NCBI GenBank assembly: GCA_003513555.1 | Contig: DOPG01000281.1 | Span: 1 to 12,178 of the forward strand | Direction of reading: 5' to 3' | Source: Rhodopirellula sp. | Lineage (GTDB): Bacteria > Planctomycetota > Planctomycetia > Pirellulales > Pirellulaceae | DNA length: 12,178 bases | Part shown: piece by piece, positions 7,000 through 12,178 of the stretch | Position numbering within the stretch: position 1 is the first letter of the stretch | How the letters are laid out: each line of letters opens with the position of its first letter | Position numbers and translations under genes: made by a program | The notes under the pieces: generated by a model | What the model saw: only the letters and a program-made list of their open reading frames with translations | Databases searched by the model: none | What the model was told of the DNA's origin: nothing

Positions 7000-8460
7000 C
7001 TACCGCCAGTCGCTACACCAATCCTTCGTGTGAACACCGCTTCGAATTCGCCATTCACGTAATTCGTTAAGCAGCTGGTTCTTGATGTTTTCACTAGCAG
7101 GTTCGTCCCACAGATTGGTCACTTCGTCGGGATCTGCGATCAGGTCGAATAACTGCCCGTGCGGCTCGTCTAGGAAATGAACCAGCTTGTGAGTTTCGCT
7201 GCGTACCATCGTCATGAACTCGCAGCCTGTCAGCACAGCGTCTTTGACCTGTTCGCAGAACACATAATCTCGGCCAGCAAACTCACTGGTTGTTTTGGGA
7301 TCGAGGGCCGGATTTAGCGTCTGTGCTTCCCAGTCAGCTGGTGGAGTGATACCCGCCCATTCAAGGATGGTGGGCCCTAAGTCCATCTGTTGAACCATCG
7401 GGGATATCGCGCGGGAGTCACCAAATTTGCCAGGCGCCCAAATGATCATCGGCACTCGAGTGATCTGTTCATACATGGTCCACTTCTGACTATGACCATG
7501 GTCGGTGAGGCAATCACCATGGTCGCTGGTGAAGATCAAGATCGAATTCTCGAGGTAACCTTTGCGTTCCAGGGCATCGACGATCTCACCTACCTTTTCA
7601 TCGATCATGGTGACATTGGCAAGGTAGTAAGCACGCTGCCGATGTCGTTGTTCGTGGCTGGGGTTCAGGTCCATGATAACCGAATCATGATCGATCTCCT
7701 GATTGTGAACGCGCAGTTCCTTCAAAGCAGGGGGCTGGTTTGCCAGCTCTTTCTGCGTCACTTCCAACAAAGGAAGCTCTTTTTGCAGATAGGGATCGGC
7801 ATAGCGTTTGATGGGATCATACGGTGGGTGTGGGCCTGGAAACCCAATCTGCAAAAACAGGGGCTTCATCTTGGGCTTATTGTCGATCCACCATGTTGCC
7901 ATGTCTCCCACAAATACATCGGGGTGGGTGTCCTCTGGCAATTCCCATTCAAAAGCGCCCAAAGCTGCGTCGTAATCAGCGCGCTTGCGGTATTGTTCAC
8001 GCTGTTGTTTGACCAAGCCCCGGTAACGTAATGCCCGGTCCCATTCATCGAAATAGTAACGGCCTTCGAGGTAACGGTCCTTGTTTTCCACCACGAACCG
8101 CTCGTGGAAACCCAACTCGGTTTGAAACGGCCACGAGTGCATCTTTCCGATATTGGTGCAGTAGTAACCAGAATCATTCAGATGCTGAATCCAACTGCGG
8201 CGCCAAGAGTCGGCGTTTTTCAAAATTCCAGTCGTGTGCGGATAGTAACCTTTGAAAAGGCTGGCACGGGCTGCTGCACAGGATGCCGCCGTCACGTGAC
8301 ATTGTTCGAAGGAAATGCCCTCGCGCACCAGTCGGTCCAGGTTGGGCGTATCCATGTGTTCGTAGCCCAGTCCTGCGATGGTATCGTATCGCTGCTGATC
8401 TGTGATGATAAAGATAATGTTGGGACGATCATCATTGGGGATGGGTTTGTGGACGAACAT
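7000..8460 (-). CDS. Sulfatase (arylsulfatase/choline-sulfatase-like), no signal peptide
   Basis: Type I sulfatases hydrolyse sulfate esters using a formylglycine made from an active-site Cys or Ser. Visible in order are the metal-binding start IIFIITDQQRYD (Asp21, Gln22), the maturation motif SCAAARASLFKG with Cys61 and Arg65, GKMH (Lys106, His108), FPGPHPPY with His211, TSDHGD with Asp313 and His314, and HSQKWTMYE with Lys326. The C-terminal LFDLIADPDEVTNLWDEP (437-454) is typical. The maturation motif is CxAxR rather than the common CxPxR. The 486-residue chain begins directly with the alkaline-phosphatase-like fold and has no signal peptide, so a cytoplasmic enzyme acting on an imported sulfate ester is inferred. 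The ATG at 8460 is the only reasonable start. It is divergent from the hydroxy-acid oxidase, with 579 bases between them. The exact substrate cannot be read from sequence. Confidence 0.95.
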   Translation of the reverse strand: MFVHKPIPNDDRPNIIFIITDQQRYDTIAGLGYEHMDTPNLDRLVREGISFEQCHVTAASCAAARASLFKGYYPHTTGILKNADSWRRSWIQHLNDSGYYCTNIGKMHSWPFQTELGFHERFVVENKDRYLEGRYYFDEWDRALRYRGLVKQQREQYRKRADYDAALGAFEWELPEDTHPDVFVGDMATWWIDNKPKMKPLFLQIGFPGPHPPYDPIKRYADPYLQKELPLLEVTQKELANQPPALKELRVHNQEIDHDSVIMDLNPSHEQRHRQRAYYLANVTMIDEKVGEIVDALERKGYLENSILIFTSDHGDCLTDHGHSQKWTMYEQITRVPMIIWAPGKFGDSRAISPMVQQMDLGPTILEWAGITPPADWEAQTLNPALDPKTTSEFAGRDYVFCEQVKDAVLTGCEFMTMVRSETHKLVHFLDEPHGQLFDLIADPDEVTNLWDEPASENIKNQLLNELREWRIRSGVHTKDWCSDWR

Positions 8461-9039
8461 AAATTGCTGTTTTCTTTCGGTCGAGCGTGTGTTCGGAATT
8501 GCGCCGATGCCGGTTCCGCCACGATAACTTAAAGCTTCAAAGCCAATTCAAACAGCTGACTGACGGCAGCGAACAAAAATTGCGGGCGGGTATGAATTCC
8601 GTCAGTGTGGCTGGCGTCAGGCAGATGCAGCGGCAAATAAGCTGCTTGCCTGAGGCGTAACGTTTGCGTTTTCAGAGGATCTTTCCAGTAACCCTTTGCT
8701 GAAAAAAGGCAACCATGGGTGAAAAGACGAGGTGTATCATTGAAAAGAAACCGCAGCTTTCCAAGTTGCAGCAGGCAAATAGTCGATGGCGTGGCCGCCG
8801 CATCCTCACTGGTTGGTGTGCCAACATTGGATAACCAGCCTGACAAGCTGGGATCTCCAGCGGGCAGGCTTGCCGAATAACAGGGGCTAACAGAGGCAGT
8901 CGCCTGAGTGTGCGTCACGTACTTGGCAACCTTGCAAGTGCTGGCGTCATGGGGCCATTCGAGATAGCATAAGTGTCTCGAGAGCTAGTGCTTTATCACG
9001 CGACCTGCGTACCAGAATAGATCAGAAACATAACACGTC
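8461..9039. other. Divergent intergenic region between sulfatase and hydroxy-acid oxidase
   Basis: This 579-base gap must contain promoters for both divergent genes. Besides the stem-loops at 8559-8656 it holds two small dyads on the oxidase side: ACTTG/CAAGT at 8921-8925 and 8935-8939, and TCGAGA/TCTCGA at 8959-8964 and 8976-8981, the latter about 60 bases before the oxidase ATG. No clear -35/-10 pair was recognised. The open frame on the minus strand at 8529-8918 has no recognisable domain. Confidence 0.4.
8559..8656 (-). promoter_or_regulatory. Two consecutive stem-loops upstream of the sulfatase gene
   Basis: ACTGACGG (8559-8566) and CCGTCAGT (8599-8606) are perfect 8-bp arms around 32 bases. 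Directly next is a compound hairpin. TCAGGCA (8617-8623) pairs with TGCCTGA (8647-8653), inside it GCAGC (8627-8631) pairs with GCTGC (8641-8645), leaving a 9-base loop, and outside it GC/GC (8614-8615 with 8655-8656) pairs past a mismatch. The block starts about 100 bases upstream of the sulfatase ATG on its strand and has no U-tail, so a structured leader or regulator-binding region is more likely than a terminator. It overlaps a doubtful 129-codon frame that I do not accept as a gene. Confidence 0.4.
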
Positions 9040-10188
9040 ATGACAGATTATTTTGACTCCCGATATCCTTCGATCGAGCATCTTCGTGAACGCGCCAGAA
9101 AGCGGATGCCGCGTTTTGCGTTTGAATATCTAGAAGGTGGTTGCTTTTCTGAAGTGAATCTGCAACGTAACACTAACGAGATCCGTCAGATTCAATTGCG
9201 ACCTTATTATTTGCGTGATTATGCGGGTTCCAACCTTGAAACGGAGTTGTTTGGTCAAACCAGAAGTGCCCCGTTCGGAATCGCTCCGATTGGTTTGCAG
9301 GGAATGATGTGGCCCAAAGCAACTGAGTATCTGGCGCAGGCTGCGTTCGCCGAAAACGTGCCGTTTATTCTCAGCACAGTTGCGACGGCCAGTATCGAAA
9401 CCGTCTCCGAAATCACGCAGGGGAATTTCTGGTTTCAACTTTATCATCCTGTGGAGGATGACTTGAGAGATAAACTGCTTGAACGTGCCGCTACAGCCGG
9501 GTGTCAGGTGCTTGTGATTTTGGCTGATACTCCCACGTTCGCTTGGCGTCCGAAGGAGATTCGCAATGGATTGTCGATCCCTCCCAAAATGACCTTGCGC
9601 AATATCGCGCAGATGACAACGCGACCAGCGTGGGCACTCGGTCAACTTGCGGCGGGGGTACCGGAGTTCAAAACCATGAAGCCCTACATTCCCAAGGGCC
9701 TCAATATGAAACATCTCGGACTGTTCATGAATAAGACGTTTTCTGGCAGACTCAACTCAAAAAAGATTGAAGCCATTCGGGAGCGATGGAAAGGTAAATT
9801 GGTCGTCAAAGGAATCGTGAACGAGGAAGATGCAGAGAAAGCAATTAGTTTGGGAGTCGATGGAATTATTGCATCCAATCATGGTGGACGACAACTGGAT
9901 AACGGTCAATCGACGATCCAGCCGCTGACTGAATTAGCAAAAAAGTTTGGGGACCAAACAACGCTTATGATAGATAGCGGTTTGAGGTCGGGACCCGATA
10001 TCGCCAATGCCCTGGCAAGTGGGGCCAAGTTCTGCTTCATGGGACGCTCCTTCATGTACGGGGTCGGAGCTCTGGGGAAAAATGGTGGGCATCACACGAT
10101 CACGATGCTCAAACGACAGGTTCAGCAGGTCATGGAACAGTTGGCCTGTGAGCGTACACAGGATTTTCCAAAGCACTTGATCAAGTGA
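9040..10188 (+). CDS. FMN-dependent L-2-hydroxy-acid oxidase/dehydrogenase (LldD/glycolate oxidase family)
   Basis: Members of this TIM-barrel family oxidise L-lactate, glycolate or mandelate to the 2-oxo acid, passing electrons from FMN to oxygen or to the respiratory chain. The 382-residue chain shows FAFEYLEGGCFSE (26-38, substrate-site tyrosine region), FMN-contact PFGIAPIGLQGMMWP (78-92), LSTVATASIE (111-120), WFQLY (131-135), ADTP (162-165) with Arg170 following, RNGLSIPPKMTLRN (175-188), the FMN-binding Lys257 in VVKGI, the catalytic SNHGGRQLD with His281 and Arg284 (279-287), and phosphate-binding IDSGLRSGPD plus MGRSF (334-338). The RPAW...PYIP region (195-218) resembles the lactate dehydrogenase branch. 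Departures from consensus are GGCFSE instead of GGA(E/D)DE and DSG instead of DGG. There is no signal peptide. The ATG at 9040 has no Shine-Dalgarno, as is common here. The substrate is not certain. Confidence 0.95.
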   Translation: MTDYFDSRYPSIEHLRERARKRMPRFAFEYLEGGCFSEVNLQRNTNEIRQIQLRPYYLRDYAGSNLETELFGQTRSAPFGIAPIGLQGMMWPKATEYLAQAAFAENVPFILSTVATASIETVSEITQGNFWFQLYHPVEDDLRDKLLERAATAGCQVLVILADTPTFAWRPKEIRNGLSIPPKMTLRNIAQMTTRPAWALGQLAAGVPEFKTMKPYIPKGLNMKHLGLFMNKTFSGRLNSKKIEAIRERWKGKLVVKGIVNEEDAEKAISLGVDGIIASNHGGRQLDNGQSTIQPLTELAKKFGDQTTLMIDSGLRSGPDIANALASGAKFCFMGRSFMYGVGALGKNGGHHTITMLKRQVQQVMEQLACERTQDFPKHLIK

Positions 10189-10311
10189 GTCGGCTCCTGT
10201 CGTCGGCCGTGCCTCAATGCAGCCGAGGATGCACCCATAGGTGCGGACGACCATGAATAACGCTGCCCTGTGATGCCTACGTCGGCAACGGGGAATGGTT
10301 GACCGCGATCG

Positions 10312-10343
10312 CTCGTGACGTCGAGAACTCGTGACGTCGGGAA
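10312..10343. repeat. Near-perfect 16-base tandem duplication
   Basis: CTCGTGACGTCGAGAA at 10312-10327 is followed at once by CTCGTGACGTCGGGAA at 10328-10343, with a single A/G difference. Each unit carries a GACGTC palindrome. The repeat sits in the 236-base gap between the convergent hydroxy-acid oxidase and DUF2203 genes, along with a weak hairpin GCACC-CATA-GGTGC (10231-10244) and GCCTCGAGGC (10362-10371). No good intrinsic terminator with a U-tail was found for either gene. Confidence 0.8.
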
Positions 10344-10424
10344 CACGACTTCACTGGGATAGCCTCGAGGCCTCCAGCCCAGCGATTGTGACCTTGGGGG
10401 CGTCGGGCGAGTTGAGACGTTAGG

Positions 10425-10883
10425 TCAATGCGTGACCTTTCGATCAAGCTTTTGACGTGAGGAGGCAGGTTGCCCCATTTCGTGCCAGTATTCAACCCCT
10501 TGATCATTGGGGTGCCAGCACAGGCACACGGCTCGCCGATTGATCACGGATGGAAAGTCAACTGAGCCATCAAACGGCATATGCGGCTCAACTCCCAATG
10601 CGTTCAACTCTCGAATACAGGCCGCGAACTGCTGTTCCTCTGCTTCCATCGAGATGCGTATATCGGCGAGTTCCTCTTGGCAATCGGAACGCTCCGTCGT
10701 GTCCTGCAGTTCGTCCACCACGCTCAGACGCTCACGTTGCCGCTCGACCGTACGATTCAGTCGCATCATGTCAGCGACAATGCGTTTGACCAGAGGCAAC
10801 GTGGCAGTTGCTGTATCCACCGTGAATGGTTCACCCACTTGCGAGGGCGAGGGTTCATCGGTGTTTTCGATTGCGCGTACCAT
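10425..10883 (-). CDS. DUF2203 family protein
   Basis: This 152-residue protein matches the pattern I know for DUF2203, a short bacterial family without assigned function. The N-terminal half begins with PFTVDTATATLPLVKRIVAD (19-38), the usual 'Ft..eA...LP.v..iv.d' opening, and continues as a charged helical region (to about residue 95) that probably forms a coiled coil. The conserved C-terminal block follows: LNALGVEP (93-100), GSVDFPS (106-112), RRAVCLCW (116-123) and GVEYWHE (129-135). The Cys-Trp and Trp-His-Glu motifs are the most conserved points of the family and could bind a metal or ligand, though this is inference. There is no signal peptide or membrane segment. The ATG at 10883 is the only start in a sensible place and lacks a Shine-Dalgarno. 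It is convergent with the oxidase and divergent from csrA. Confidence 0.85.
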   Translation of the reverse strand: MVRAIENTDEPSPSQVGEPFTVDTATATLPLVKRIVADMMRLNRTVERQRERLSVVDELQDTTERSDCQEELADIRISMEAEEQQFAACIRELNALGVEPHMPFDGSVDFPSVINRRAVCLCWHPNDQGVEYWHEMGQPASSRQKLDRKVTH

Positions 10884-11396
10884 GGTACTTGGGTGGTCTC
10901 ACTGGGGTGAATTATTAAGGGACGTTGGGTTGCTAGAGGGACGTTTTCATTGTTTGGATAGCGAACTTAATTTGGTTTAATCGAATTTTGCAAACGGTCA
11001 GCATGCCGTTGATCGGATTCGTACAACAAGAGTACTGTCGGCCTACTTCAGTAAGACGGCTTGAGTGTCGAGACGGTTCTGTAAATCGTGCACGGTCGCG
11101 AGCTATTTCGGCCTGCGTGATTGCTGGATTTCATTTCCTCTTGCTAGCGAATCATACGCTCAAGTGAAGCGGCGGCAAGGTGTCGCGATCCTATCGGGAT
11201 GGAGACGTATGTACAAATGTTGGGCAGTTTAGGTTTTGGTGGTTGCTTGAATTACCGGGGGGGAGTCGCCCACCTCAAGTGGGCCGAATTACCAATACTG
11301 CACAAAATGCTGGCAAAAAGTCGAGCTTTTTGCGCGGCATGGGCCCGTTATGCCGGTTGAAAAGTCAGAAATCGGTACTTGTCAAGTCGTATTTCC
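10884..11396. other. Intergenic region upstream of csrA, no convincing gene
   Basis: About 700 bases separate the divergent DUF2203 and csrA starts; this entry covers the part before the predicted csrA promoter. The only longer frame, on the plus strand at 11180-11434, runs through hairpins and the promoter and is not accepted. Small features are AGGGACGTT repeated twice near 10918-10935, AACGG/CCGTT at 10993-10997 and 11006-11010, a run of seven G near 11257-11263, and the hairpin cluster described separately. Confidence 0.4.
11268..11355 (+). other. Cluster of three hairpins upstream of the csrA promoter
   Basis: Three stem-loops follow each other: GCCCAC-CTCAA-GTGGGC (11268-11284, 6 bp), GCAAAAAG-TCGAG-CTTTTTGC (11313-11333, 8 bp) and CGGCAT-GGGCCCGTT-ATGCCG (11335-11355, 6 bp). 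They lie before the predicted csrA -35 box, so they are not part of that leader unless transcription starts further up. A small RNA or a structured end of an upstream transcript is possible. The loops contain no GGA on either strand, which argues against a CsrB/RsmZ-type CsrA sponge. Confidence 0.35.
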
Positions 11397-11424
11397 TTGA
11401 CGCGCACTTTTTTTGGCATAGAGT
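11397..11424 (+). promoter_or_regulatory. Candidate sigma-70-type promoter of csrA
   Basis: TTGACG at 11397-11402 (5 of 6 bases of the -35 consensus) is followed after 16 bases by TAGAGT at 11419-11424 (4 of 6 of the -10 consensus). Transcription would start near 11431, giving a leader of about 160 bases before the csrA ATG. This is pattern matching only; the housekeeping sigma factor of planctomycetes may not follow the E. coli consensus closely. Confidence 0.4.
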
Positions 11425-11498
11425 TGTGGGGTAAGGATTAGCGAGCTCTTAATGGAAATGGCTCGCAAAAACAACCGGCCTACGTGGCGGTGATTTCA

Positions 11499-11589
11499 GG
11501 ACCAGAAGAATAGTATGGATCCTGCCACCTTAGGACACTGTAGGCACGCAAAAAATCGAATTGAATCGGGCCGGTTAGAAAGGACTGGA
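11499..11589 (+). promoter_or_regulatory. GGA-rich csrA leader with possible CsrA autoregulatory sites
   Basis: Five GGA trinucleotides occur in the last 93 bases before csrA, at 11499-11501, 11517-11519, 11533-11535, 11582-11584 and 11587-11589. The fourth forms the Shine-Dalgarno AGGA (11581-11584, 7 bases before the ATG) and the fifth sits just before the ATG. CsrA dimers bind GGA, preferably two sites at once, and block ribosome access in known autoregulated csrA genes. The arrangement here fits that model, although the flanks do not match the full ACANGGANGU consensus. Confidence 0.4.
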
Positions 11590-11591
11590 GC

Positions 11592-11786
11592 ATGTTAGTT
11601 TTATCAAGAAAGAAAAACGAAAGTATCGTAATCAACAACGACATCAAAATCGTCGTCGTTGAGATTCGTGGTGACAAAGTGCGGCTTGGAGTTGAGGCAC
11701 CACGCGAGGTGCCTGTCCATCGTCGTGAAGTGTACGACGCGATTCAGCGGAGCTTGGAGTCTGGTGACGCACCAGTCGAGTCCTGA
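11592..11786 (+). CDS. csrA: CsrA/RsmA carbon storage regulator
   Basis: CsrA is a small homodimeric RNA-binding protein that binds GGA motifs in mRNA leaders and changes translation or stability of genes for carbon metabolism, motility and surface life. The 64-residue product starts MLVLSRKKNESIVI, with Leu4 and Arg6 as in the RNA-binding first strand, continues with the five-strand core (IKIVVVEIRGDKVRLGVEAP, 18-37) and ends the core with VHRREVYDAI (42-51), in which Arg44 is the key RNA-contact residue of the E. coli protein. Length is normal (61-70 for the family). The ATG at 11592 has an AGGA at 7 bases. The gene stands alone, with a long leader and a tRNA gene downstream. Identification is firm; targets in this organism are unknown. 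Confidence 0.97.
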   Translation: MLVLSRKKNESIVINNDIKIVVVEIRGDKVRLGVEAPREVPVHRREVYDAIQRSLESGDAPVES

Positions 11787-11912
11787 GTGTTCTGACGCGG
11801 TCGGTTTGACGGCTGCGTTGTTGGAAACTTGGGGTGGTATGACTCGCTGAGCGAATTCGGCGAATTTTCACCTGTGCTTGTTGATTTATTGCAGGTCGTC
11901 CGAACGCCCGAG

Positions 11913-11929
11913 CTCGCCATTCTGGCGAG
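11913..11929 (+). terminator. Possible csrA terminator hairpin
   Basis: CTCGCCA (11913-11919) and TGGCGAG (11923-11929) are perfect 7-bp GC-rich arms around TTC, 126 bases after the csrA stop. There is no U-run right after it, so intrinsic termination would be inefficient. A second, AT-rich dyad AATTCG-G-CGAATT at 11854-11866, followed by TT, is closer to the gene but weak. No gene was recognised in the 348 bases between csrA and the tRNA. Confidence 0.3.
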
Positions 11930-12008
11930 AGACCAAAGATCTGGGAACTTACTTTTGTTCATGGTTTGGTTCTCAGGCACCTTTCTGTTGGGCTCCCGAG
12001 GAAGTGTT

Positions 12009-12043
12009 GGGTTCAAACAATTTTAGATGTTTTGATTGAACCC
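12009..12043 (+). other. Hairpin just upstream of the tRNA promoter
   Basis: GGGTTCAA (12009-12016) pairs with TTGAACCC (12036-12043), and past an A-A mismatch CAA (12018-12020) pairs with TTG (12032-12034), leaving an 11-base loop. It ends exactly where the candidate -35 box of the tRNA gene begins. It may end transcription coming from csrA, although no U-run follows, or it may be a regulator site. Confidence 0.35.
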
Positions 12044-12073
12044 TTGACGAGTCTGGCAACTCTTGGGTAAAAC
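12044..12073 (+). promoter_or_regulatory. Candidate promoter of the tRNA-Glu gene
   Basis: TTGACG at 12044-12049 is followed after 18 bases by TAAAAC at 12068-12073, a fair -35/-10 pair about 60 bases before the first base of the tRNA. No better pair was seen nearer to it. Confidence 0.35.
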
Positions 12074-12134
12074 CCCCATTCGTCGGCAAGGTTTGTTCAC
12101 ATTTTGAGCTCACATGGTCGAATACAGCTAAGAC

Positions 12135-12178
12135 GGCCCCTTCGTCTAGCGGTCTAGGACACCGCCCTTTCACGGCGG
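12135..12178 (+). tRNA. tRNA-Glu (UUC anticodon), 5' part, cut by right edge
   Basis: The sequence from G12135 shows the acceptor 5' arm GGCCCCT, the T8, a D-arm CGTCTAGCGGTCTAGGAC closely resembling bacterial tRNA-Glu, and a complete anticodon arm. The stem CCGCC (12162-12166) pairs with GGCGG (12174-12178) around the loop CTTTCAC, which puts TTC at positions 34-36 (12169-12171). This reads GAA/GAG glutamate codons. The T-arm and the acceptor 3' strand lie outside the window, so the acceptor pairing cannot be checked. It differs from the E. coli molecule at only a few D-loop and acceptor positions over the visible part. Confidence 0.93.

Noticed and set aside
8529..8918. 129-codon open frame on the minus strand upstream of the sulfatase
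   Set aside because: No recognisable domain or family pattern, mixed composition rich in Leu, Thr and Ser, and it runs straight through two strong stem-loops. It could be real, but length alone is not enough; a homology search giving conserved orthologues would change this.
11268..11355. Reading the hairpin cluster as a CsrB/RsmZ-type sponge RNA
   Set aside because: The hairpin loops contain no GGA on either strand, which is the defining feature of such RNAs.
11414..11427. TTGGCATAGAGTTGTG resembling a sigma-54 (-24/-12) promoter before csrA
   Set aside because: The GG to GT distance is one base shorter than the strict sigma-54 spacing and the -12 element has GT instead of GC.
11180..11434. 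84-codon open frame on the plus strand before csrA
   Set aside because: It crosses three hairpins, a G-run and the predicted csrA promoter, and the product has no recognisable domain.
1..12178. Search for CRISPR arrays, insertion sequences, phage genes, toxin-antitoxin pairs or defence systems
   Set aside because: No spaced repeat arrays, transposase motifs, terminal inverted repeats with target duplications, or defence-type gene clusters were seen; all clear genes are housekeeping or metabolic.

Overview
The window reads as an ordinary chromosomal segment of a Gram-negative-type bacterium, most likely a planctomycete (Pirellulaceae / Rhodopirellula-like). This is inferred from the mix of genes (a sulfatase, a secreted M13 metallopeptidase, MoxR, DUF2203, a MerA-like flavoprotein paired with a VTT membrane protein), from start codons that mostly lack a clear Shine-Dalgarno sequence, and from gaps of 400-700 bases between genes. 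No phage, insertion sequence, CRISPR array or recognisable defence island was seen.

Layout: 1-616 (minus) is the N-terminal two-thirds of a MoxR AAA+ ATPase that runs off the left edge. 657-776 (plus) is a doubtful 39-residue hydrophobic small ORF with a good ribosome binding site, divergent from moxR. 1328-3825 (minus) is a likely two-gene operon: a VTT (TVP38/TMEM64, DedA-like) membrane protein followed by a MerA-like disulfide oxidoreductase, with nested inverted repeats upstream. 4248-6365 (minus) is a signal-peptide-bearing M13 (neprilysin-like) zinc peptidase with a 13-bp perfect-stem terminator. 7000-8460 (minus) is a cytoplasmic-type sulfatase with a CxAxR maturation motif, preceded by two stem-loops. 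9040-10188 (plus) is an FMN-dependent L-2-hydroxy-acid oxidase/dehydrogenase. 10425-10883 (minus) is a DUF2203 protein. 11592-11786 (plus) is csrA, with a long leader rich in GGA motifs. The 5' part of a tRNA-Glu(UUC) gene starts at 12135 and is cut by the right edge.

The genes do not form one pathway. The only convincing functional unit is the VTT-flavoprotein pair, plausibly a membrane-associated redox module of unknown substrate. The sulfatase, M13 peptidase and hydroxy-acid oxidase fit a heterotrophic, polymer-degrading life style. CsrA is a global post-transcriptional regulator whose own leader looks suited to autoregulation.

The most interesting features not explained by genes are in the gaps: paired inverted repeats upstream of the VTT operon (3867-3948), a compound hairpin upstream of the sulfatase (8559-8656), three hairpins in a row upstream of csrA (11268-11355), and two exact or near-exact tandem duplications of 16-17 bases. 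I do not see a clear new multi-gene system here.
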